Origin: Candidatus Rifleibacteriota bacterium
Lineage (GTDB): Bacteria; Riflebacteria; Ozemobacteria; Ozemobacterales; Ozemobacteraceae
Assembly (NCBI GenBank): GCA_022704885.1
Contig: JAKJFO010000068.1
Coordinates: 289-18,884, forward strand
Reading direction: 5' to 3'
Length of the DNA stretch: 18,596 nt
Shown here: in pieces, positions 7,009 to 14,100 of the stretch
Position numbering within the stretch: the first letter of the stretch is position 1
Layout: each line of letters starts with the position of its first letter
The notes under the pieces: model-generated
Told to the model about the DNA's origin: nothing
Databases searched by the model: none
The model's input: the letters and a program-made list of their open reading frames with translations, nothing else
Translations under genes and position numbers: made by a program

Positions 7009-8319
7009 TCAGTAAATACTACGGGAAATCCCCGGTTCACCGGGTGTCCAGAAGAGTTTGCGCAGGCCGGAGGCGGTGTATGAGCCAGAATTTTCGGAAA
7101 TTTGTCTGAGAGTGCCTTTGATCGATTCGGGGTTCTTGCTTCTGTTGCTGCGCTGAAGTGCGCTGACCTGAGTGGGGTTTGGCGGCGCGATCAGCGAAAC
7201 TGGCGCGCTGCGCGGTAATGCGGCGATCACAACAGGTGCTTCTTCTTCGGGTTTGTCTGACGGTATTGCATATCGCATGGTAGCAAGCTTAGTGCCCGGA
7301 TAATAGAACGCCAGAATCTGGCGGGAGTTGTAGCCAATCGCAGCCATGCCGATAGCACCGTCCTGGCACATGCCGACGCGGTGCCCGAAATTCTTGTGCG
7401 TAGAGGTTTTGGATTTTGCGCTCATTTGAGAGATCGTGATTTTTTTCTGTGGTGCTGGCAATTTGCCGCTGAATTTGCTGGTTTTGATCAGCTTGCCATA
7501 ATAGCAGAACGGCTTGTATCCAGAAATACCATCATAATGGCCGATCAGATACGGAACCGAAGCGCCGTTCCAGGCGGCCCTGCTGTCAATTATGTAACCG
7601 CCACAATTTGAGTGATAGACCGTGTTTGCAGGCTCGCTGCCATAAATCAGAATTTTGCCGGCAGTGCCTTTGACGGCAGCGCTCGCAGCCTTGATTTCGC
7701 GGGCAATGCCACTGTAGACCTGACAATGAACCTTGTCGCAGAGCTGGTAATTCTCTCCGCCAGAATGCCGGTTGAGGTTGCGCACCGCGTAAGTTCGCGC
7801 GGCAATCGTTTGAGCCTGTTGAGCGGCGTCTGGCGCCCGGTTGAAGATTTCTGAGGGAACGACAGATTTAAGGTAATCTTCGATATCGACGATATTCACC
7901 CCACGCAATCCGCCTTTTTGTGGGAAAATGGCGATCGAACCGCGATAGGAAAACGATTTGCGACTGCCTGCGTTAACCTTGAGATTGATCGGTGGCCGGC
8001 CCACGGCCGAAAACAGCAGTTCATTGCTGAAATAATAAAGGCTCTTGCGCTGATCGACCGCCACCTTCATTTTACCGCCGCTCATCGCCGTTATAACGAC
8101 TTCAGATGCCTTACCAGAATAAACCGACTGTTTTTTGTTCTGGTCGAATATCTCGATGAAACCACTGCTTGGCTCAATTTTCCAGGTGGTGGGCAAACCA
8201 AACGAGACCAGGCCGATCCGGAGATTGCGACTGGCGTTCAGGCAGGAAATTTGCGCATGCAAAGGGAGTGACAGAAGGGTCAGGAGCACACAGAAAATAA
8301 ATCTTGTATAAAAACGCAT
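7009..8319 (-). CDS. Secreted SpoIID/LytB-domain protein (putative peptidoglycan lytic transglycosylase)
   Basis: The protein has 436 residues with a signal peptide (FIFCVLLTLLSLPLHA, cleavage near residue 22). The SpoIID domain spans about 120-345 and keeps the family hallmarks: VVPSEI with the catalytic-position Glu (E157), QTIAARTYA, DKVHCQVYSG (C199), YHSNCGG (H236, C239) and FGHRVGMCQDGA (H313), ending in ILAFYYPGT. Family role: SpoIID-type enzymes cleave peptidoglycan glycan strands stripped of stem peptides. The protein would act in the periplasm. Residues about 350-436 are low-complexity and Pro/Ser-rich, of unknown role. No other sporulation gene is present, so a general cell-wall role is more likely than sporulation. 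A near-consensus promoter ends 6 nt before this ATG and there is no Shine-Dalgarno, suggesting a leaderless message shared with recN. Confidence 0.88.
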   Translation of the reverse strand: MRFYTRFIFCVLLTLLSLPLHAQISCLNASRNLRIGLVSFGLPTTWKIEPSSGFIEIFDQNKKQSVYSGKASEVVITAMSGGKMKVAVDQRKSLYYFSNELLFSAVGRPPINLKVNAGSRKSFSYRGSIAIFPQKGGLRGVNIVDIEDYLKSVVPSEIFNRAPDAAQQAQTIAARTYAVRNLNRHSGGENYQLCDKVHCQVYSGIAREIKAASAAVKGTAGKILIYGSEPANTVYHSNCGGYIIDSRAAWNGASVPYLIGHYDGISGYKPFCYYGKLIKTSKFSGKLPAPQKKITISQMSAKSKTSTHKNFGHRVGMCQDGAIGMAAIGYNSRQILAFYYPGTKLATMRYAIPSDKPEEEAPVVIAALPRSAPVSLIAPPNPTQVSALQRSNRSKNPESIKGTLRQISENSGSYTASGLRKLFWTPGEPGISRSIY

Positions 8320-8325
8320 GCATGG

Positions 8326-8354
8326 ATTCTAACCTGTAAAGGTTTGAAGGTCAA
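8326..8354 (-). promoter_or_regulatory. Promoter of the SpoIID-domain/recN unit, adjacent to the ATG
   Basis: On the minus strand, TTGACC (8354-8349) and TAGAAT (8331-8326) are separated by exactly 17 nt; both boxes match consensus at five of six and four to five of six positions. Only 6 nt lie between the -10 box and the ATG at 8319, so transcription would start at or next to the start codon. Confidence 0.65.
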
Positions 8355-8386
8355 TACCCCGTGCACAGATTGACAACTTTAAATTA

Positions 8387-9658
8387 TTAACTTTTTTCTG
8401 AAGGCAGGGTGGCGGTATAACCGAGGTCGTTCACAGTTTGCAAAACCAGCTCTGCCGAACATTTGCCGTAAATTTCGGCGCGTTTTTCACTGAGCCGGAC
8501 CTGAACATCACCGATGCCGTCGATTTCCATTATTGCATTGCGAACGGCGTTAGCGCAGTTTCCGCAAGACATGCCATCGACATTTACAACCAGATCAGGA
8601 GGGGCAGCGACGTCGCTATGACAACTGGCGCAGCCGGCGGTCACCCGGTTGCGGTAAAAGCTGTAAGTAAGAATCATGAGCATGAGTATTGCACTGATGG
8701 TTTCGAGTAAACTGAGTTCTACATGGCAGGCTGGCGGCGAAACCGACATAAGCCCAATCGAAAAAGACTGATCGAGGTAGTCGAAGATGAGGCCGCCGGC
8801 GAGAGAACCGATCATAACGGTAAGTATGTATATGGTCGCGGATACTCGACCAAGCACCTTGAAAACAACGGAGATGGCCGCGGCATTGGTAGCCGGGCCG
8901 CTGATCAGAAAGACGAAGGCCGCGCCCGGGGACACCCCCATGTGCATGAAACCGAGTGCTATCGGAATCGAAGAAGTCGAACAGACATAGATCGGTATGC
9001 CAATTGCCAGCATGAGCAGCATGGTGAGATAGTAATTTCCGATATATTGACTGACGAAATCTGAAGAAATGAAAGTAGATATCAGGCCGGCGATAATTAT
9101 GCCAACGATAAGAGCTCTTGCGATTTCGCCGGGCAGGGTGACCAGGCCATAGCTCAGGGCTGCTTTGATCTTCTGCGCAAAACTAAGGCGTTCTTCTGGA
9201 AGTTCCTGAGCGCCTTCGGTTTTCTGATGGTCATCTTCATCGACGGTAGATACGATAATTCCACCGATGATGCCGGTGATAAAGGCTGCGAGGGGGCGAA
9301 ACCATGCGAAGAAAGGGCCAAGCAGACCGTAAGTGGCAAGAATAGAGTCGACCCCGGTCTGTGGCGTAGATATCAAAAATGACGTGGTCGCGCCCTTGTT
9401 GGCGCCATGTTTGCGCAGCGAGGCCGCGACCGGGATGACCCCACAGGAACAGAGTGGCAGCGGAACACCCAGAAGGGTTGCTTTGATAATTGAGCCATAT
9501 CTGCTGCCGCCGAGATGCTTTTCTACCCATCGTGGTGAAACCATGACAGACAGTATGCCTGAGATAAGGAAGCCAAAGATAAGGTATGGTGACATCTGAC
9601 CAAGAACCGACCAGCATGCCTGTAGTAGTGTGGTTAATTGTTGCATTTCGTTATCCAT
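8387..9658 (-). CDS. Cu/Zn-efflux-type permease (SO_0444-like / DUF318) with fused C-terminal HMA domain
   Basis: The 423-residue protein has about eight to ten hydrophobic segments in two blocks (about 20-150 and 170-335), separated by a charged cytoplasmic loop (EDDHQKTEGAQELPEE). The conserved motif VPLPLCSCGVIPVAASL (C70, C72) followed by GATTSFLISTPQTGVDSI, and the second-half copy AIGIPIYVCSTSSIPIA, mark the SO_0444/ArsP-like permease family. After the last membrane segment comes a Cys/His cluster GCASCH (342-347), then a heavy-metal-associated domain with GMSCGNC (C365, C368). Family role: export of copper, zinc or related soft metals across the inner membrane; the HMA domain would capture the metal ion. 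The exact metal is not deducible. M1 at 9658 and M5 at 9646 are both possible starts; AGG lies just before M1. It has its own promoter and ends 67 nt before the SpoIID-domain gene. Confidence 0.9.
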   Translation of the reverse strand: MDNEMQQLTTLLQACWSVLGQMSPYLIFGFLISGILSVMVSPRWVEKHLGGSRYGSIIKATLLGVPLPLCSCGVIPVAASLRKHGANKGATTSFLISTPQTGVDSILATYGLLGPFFAWFRPLAAFITGIIGGIIVSTVDEDDHQKTEGAQELPEERLSFAQKIKAALSYGLVTLPGEIARALIVGIIIAGLISTFISSDFVSQYIGNYYLTMLLMLAIGIPIYVCSTSSIPIALGFMHMGVSPGAAFVFLISGPATNAAAISVVFKVLGRVSATIYILTVMIGSLAGGLIFDYLDQSFSIGLMSVSPPACHVELSLLETISAILMLMILTYSFYRNRVTAGCASCHSDVAAPPDLVVNVDGMSCGNCANAVRNAIMEIDGIGDVQVRLSEKRAEIYGKCSAELVLQTVNDLGYTATLPSEKS

Positions 9659-9679
9659 CCTGCATTTAAATACAGTATA

Positions 9680-9707
9680 AATATAACCACAGCCTGCAAA
9701 AAAGCAA
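9680..9707 (-). promoter_or_regulatory. Candidate promoter of the metal permease
   Basis: On the minus strand, TTGCTT (9707-9702) and TATATT (9685-9680) are 16 nt apart, within an AT-rich block that holds the dyad-like TATAAATATA (9676-9685). A GACT/AGTC inverted repeat lies just upstream (about 9713-9726). A metal-responsive repressor site is plausible, but no operator consensus was recognised. Confidence 0.45.
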
Positions 9708-9758
9708 ACTATAGACTTTTGCTAGTCAGAATTCCCGGTCAGCAGCCAGGTCTGAATA

Positions 9759-9774
9759 CTGCGATTGCTCGCAG
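9759..9774. other. Short hairpin downstream of the TPR gene
   Basis: CTGCGA and TCGCAG form a perfect 6-bp stem around a 4-nt loop, GCAA on the minus strand, which is a stable GNRA tetraloop. It begins about 28 nt after the TPR gene stop. There is no T-run, so it is at best a weak terminator or an mRNA end stabiliser. Confidence 0.3.
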
Positions 9775-9802
9775 AATGAGAATTGTCTTTGGACTGAAGA
9801 GA

Positions 9803-11080
9803 CTATTTGTGCAGCCGGTTAACGCGTTGCAGCAGATCACTGGCACGAGAGTCGGCAGGATCTTTTTGCAGCATTTCTTCGCAAAGGGCTTTGGCAGCGG
9901 GAAGATCGCCAAGCTGAAAGTTGGCTTCGGCAACTGTCAGCTGAATGCGCCGTTCTGTCGGGTATTTGCTGCGTATCTGTTCGAGATAAAGTATCGCATC
10001 AGCGCCTTCACCAATGTAGTAGCAGGCCTTGAAGTATTTCATCAGGGTGTCTGAATCACGTTCCTGAATGCCTAACGCCTGCTTGAAGGCATCTTTGGCT
10101 CTTGCCCAGCGTCGATTTTCGGTTGCATTGTCGCCAAGCAGCAACAGTGCATCATGATAAGCAGGTGCTATCTCAAGAGCTTTGCGCAGGGCCTCGCGAC
10201 CTTCCGGGCCCTTGTCTTGCGCGAACAGGGTTCTGGCCTCCTTGTAGAGGGTGACTGCTTCTTCTGGAATGTCAACCTTGCGGGATTGAGCCGGCATGGT
10301 TTTCGGTTCGGCAGGAACAGCAGACTCAGTTGCAACCGAGGTTTCAGGCTGAGGTGTCGCGACAAAATCAGGTTCGGCTTTTTTGAACGGTGCAAAAGAG
10401 GGCGAAGACTTCTCGAGAGCGTTGATAGCAGATTTGATTTCGCTGTGAAAGGCAGCTGCCTCGGCAGATGTTTCTGCTGCCGGAGCGGACATGAGAGCAC
10501 GTTTATACATGCTGATTCTGGCAGCTGGTTTATCTTCTGGCATGGCTGCAGCTCGGCTGGCCAGCTGCCGCGCAAAGTCCAGGGCGTTGCGGGCCGGCGA
10601 ACCCTCGGTCTGCTTCTCAGCACTATCGGCAGCCGCTTTGTCATAGGTAAGCTTGAAGGTGACGGTAAGATCGGTGATGCCGCTCTTCTTTCTGGCAATA
10701 TCACTTACTGTGGCGGTAAAGCCGACATCGCCAATCTTAACATTGCCGATCTGCTCTCCTTTATTGATCTTGTTTGCGGCAGCGGGAATGGTTTCGGAAC
10801 TGGCTGCTACCGTGCCGCCATGAAGAGCCTGAATCTTGAAGGCGATTTGTTTGAGCGTACCGTTTTCGCCGCTGACCTGCCAGTTTTCGATAAAGACGAT
10901 TTCGAAGTCATGCATTTTTCCATTGAAAGGAACTTTCCCGGCAAAGGTGGCCGAGCTGGGATGCGGATCGTAACTGAACATGCGCTCAATTGTCTGTTCT
11001 GCCGTTTCTGAAAAGGCAGCAGCAGTGCTGAGTAAGAAGACTAACATTGCCAGAACGCCCGGTCTTAAGCTATTAAACAT
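9803..11080 (-). CDS. Secreted protein with novel N-terminal domain and C-terminal TPR repeats
   Basis: The ATG at 11080 was chosen because GGGGG (11086-11090) precedes it by 5 nt and a signal peptide follows at once (MFNSLRPGVLAMLVFLLSTAAAFS). A GTG at 11116, overlapping the kinase stop, is less likely. The 425-residue protein has a mature N-terminal domain of about 140 residues that looks beta-rich (FEIVFIENWQVSG, NVKIGDVGFTATV) and is not recognised. A Pro/Glu/Ala-rich linker follows (SVATESAVPAEPKTMPAQS), then about four TPR-like repeats over the last 155 residues (EAREALRKALEIAPAYHDAL-type, DAFKQALGIQ, AKALCEEMLQKDPADS). The gene begins 32 nt after the stop of the giant tandem kinase and is almost certainly co-transcribed with it. 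Inference: a periplasmic partner for the kinase's extracytoplasmic region. Function unknown. Confidence 0.85.
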   Translation of the reverse strand: MFNSLRPGVLAMLVFLLSTAAAFSETAEQTIERMFSYDPHPSSATFAGKVPFNGKMHDFEIVFIENWQVSGENGTLKQIAFKIQALHGGTVAASSETIPAAANKINKGEQIGNVKIGDVGFTATVSDIARKKSGITDLTVTFKLTYDKAAADSAEKQTEGSPARNALDFARQLASRAAAMPEDKPAARISMYKRALMSAPAAETSAEAAAFHSEIKSAINALEKSSPSFAPFKKAEPDFVATPQPETSVATESAVPAEPKTMPAQSRKVDIPEEAVTLYKEARTLFAQDKGPEGREALRKALEIAPAYHDALLLLGDNATENRRWARAKDAFKQALGIQERDSDTLMKYFKACYYIGEGADAILYLEQIRSKYPTERRIQLTVAEANFQLGDLPAAKALCEEMLQKDPADSRASDLLQRVNRLHK

Positions 11081-11112
11081 GGAAACCCCCGAAATTTTTA
11101 CTTTTCGATAAA

Positions 11113-14100
11113 TCACAAGTTACTGATCGTGCCGCCGGAATTGTTAATTTCCTTACCGCTGTTGCCGCTGAAACTGTTACTGCCAAGTCGCACATTCGCT
11201 TTACGGCCGCGTACGGTAATGCCATTTTTGCGGTTACCGGTTATCACGTTGTTGCTGATAGCCGTCGGCTGGGCATCCCATACCTCGATTCCGGCCATGC
11301 CATTGTCTTTGATGGTATTGCCGACAATGTTGCCTCCACCGTCCTGGTAGATGAGCATGCCATTTTCTTTATTTCCTATGATGTTATTGCGCGTAAATTC
11401 TGGATTAGCGCGATCTTTGATGCCGATGCCGGATTTTCCGCATTGAGTGACGGTGTTGTCGCTGACTCTGGCCCGGGTCGCGCCACTGAACCAGATACCG
11501 TAAATTGCGCAGCCGCTGATGCGGTTGCCAGCTACGACGGGCGAGCCGCCGCCAACAGTAATGCCCATAGCCTTCGAGCTGTTTATGGTATTACTGCTGA
11601 TGTTTGGGCTGCCTCCACGAACCTCGATCGCTGCAACCCAGTCGGGAGCCTGGGCAGGAGAAGCATTGGAAATTATGCAGCCGCTGATCTCGGAGCTGCC
11701 GCCTGTGATCAGAACGGTAGGTGCTGTATAGCCTGAATTATTGGTCAGTGTCAGGCCGCTGATTTTGCCATTTCCTGAAAGTGTGAATGTCGGCCCACGC
11801 GATGAGTTGATTACACAGTTTGCGGGAGATGTACCTTGTATACTGATGTTGCCGGTGATGACTACAGCTTCATTATAGCTTCCAGGCAGGATCTTTATGG
11901 TAGCCCCATCTTTGGCCATCCGCATGGCATCTGCAATCGTCTTGTAATTGCCCTGAGCCCCTACGGTAAGCTCACTGGCTGCTTTTTCGGCAGCCGCTTT
12001 AGCAGCCGCTTCGGCATCAGCCTGTGCTTTGTTGCGGGCGTCGGATATTCGAGACTGCATCTGGTTAATCTGAGAATTTGCCGGATTCAGCTGTTTTGCT
12101 ACAGAGGCGGCCTGGAGTGCATTATCGTAATCTTTTTGAGCAAGCAGTTTTTCTGCTTCGGCGAGAGCTTTGCCGGCTGCGATATTACGAAGTGTTGCTG
12201 CCTTGTCGGTTGCTCCAGCAATTTCAAGGTTCTTCAGCAGAGCCTGTAGATTTTCGTTCTGCTGTAGAACCTGATTGTTGCTTATAATCTGGTCGATCTG
12301 ATTGCTGTACTGCTCTATGCGGGGATCTGTTTTTGGTGTTTTCTGTTCAGCATCGAGCTTGATAAGCGCCTGCTCAAGGCTTTTTAATTCAGCATCTCCG
12401 CTCAGCCCCGGCAGTTTATAGAGCTGTCCAAGCAGGGCGAGTGCTTTTTCTGCAGATTCAGGACTGGTTTCGTTAATCTCTTTCAGATAAGATTCACGGG
12501 TCAGGTTGATCATCGAAGCTTTTTTGTCTTTTTCGTTCCAGTTGTCAAAATCTTTGAGAGCCTCGATAACTGTAGTAATATTTGGACCTGGCCTGAAACC
12601 TTTTATTCTCTTTTCGGCAGCAGCCAGGCTGGTTTCGGCGATTCTGGCGATTTCACCCTTGATGTCAATTCTGCTGTCTTTATCAAATGTCTGTAGAACC
12701 TTGAGTATGCGCTCAGCCTCGCCGGCATTTTCTGCTTTTTGGGCCTTTGCGCGAATTCTTGTGGCTGCATCGCGGAGAACTGCAGAAGTATCATAGCCTG
12801 AGTCCAGCTTTTGAATCGCATCGACAAGTTTGAGTGTTTCATCAACACCAGATACCTGTGGATTGTCTGCGAATCTTTTTATGTTGGCAATATGGCCATC
12901 AATCTCCCTTTGAATTGCTGCGACTCGTGCTTTTTCGGCGAGCTGCGTTTCGAGTGCGACAAGTTCGTTGCCAAATTCAACATTATCCTGATAGAGCGGC
13001 CTAAGCCCGGCGGCGAGAGCTATAGCCTGATCCGGTGCCGAATATTCAAACTTTTTGAGTTCACTCTGGCAGCGGTCGAGAAGATGCTTCTCCAGTTTGC
13101 CGGCGGCTTCAGTGTCGGCAAACTCGCTATGCATCGATTTAATCGCCTCTCTTATCACAGCGACATCTTGCGGAATTCGGGCTTTTTTTATGTCGCTGAA
13201 AATCGTATTAACTGTTTTTGTCTGACGTTCGAGGCGCTCGCGTTCTGCTTCTGCTGCCCTGCGCTTCTCTTCCTGCGCTATGCGCATTTCGATCTGCTGT
13301 TTGACTTCGTCGAGGCCGGTCGCGCCTGGTTTGATCTGAATGCAGGTCTGAAGAGTGCTTAAGGCTTCGGCCGGTGATTTTTCGATCAGGTCAGAGGTTC
13401 TGGCAAAATATTTCTGGTAGAGGTCGTCGCGGCTTTTCTCGACAAGATCGGCAGAGTCTGCGTATGTCGCCAGCTTGCCGAGTTGTTGCAGTATATCGTC
13501 AACTGGAGCCGGCGGAACTATGGCCTTTATCTGACCGGCAATGGTTTTGTCCAGGTCGTCACGTTCCTTTTTCAGCTCTTCAGATGTGCGCATGCTGGCG
13601 AGGCTCTCTTCAGCCAGTTTTATCTTGGTTTCGAGACCAGGCAGAACCGGGCAGGTGATTTTGGCTGAATTGAACAGCTCAATGGCCTTTTGCGGGTTGC
13701 TGACGATCCAGTTGTCGGCTTCTCTGGCGATTTTGTCGCCGAGCTTGCGACTAAAAGCATCTGCAGCCTCAGTGTCCCCAAGTTCCTGCACCTTCATAAT
13801 GCGCTGACAGATAAGATCGGGGCTCTGGCCCGGTACGTAGTTTTCGATCGCAACGTCAAGAGCGGTTTTTAGAGTGCTCAGCATGGTTGCCTGAGCGAGT
13901 TCTTCTTCCTGCTTCTTTGCCAGCGTTTCGGCTTCTTCTATCTTTGCTGCCAAACCATCAGTATCTGGAAAATATGTTTGTAGATCACGATAATAAGCCA
14001 GTGACTTTTGTGGATGTGCGGCGAGAGACTGCTCGCCAAGATTGATGAAGCGTGCCTGCCAGGCTGCAGCTATTTCGGCGCTGGTGCTGGCCATGCCAAT

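Noticed and set aside
7009..8319. SpoIID homology as evidence for a spore-former
   Set aside because: SpoIID/LytB domains occur in many non-sporulating bacteria, and no other sporulation gene is visible. The AsmA-like gene points to a double-membrane cell.
10154..11011. 285-codon frame on the plus strand opposite the TPR gene
   Set aside because: Its composition (Cys/Arg/Phe/Gly-rich) is that of an antisense shadow. The minus-strand gene has a signal peptide, ribosome site and TPR repeats.
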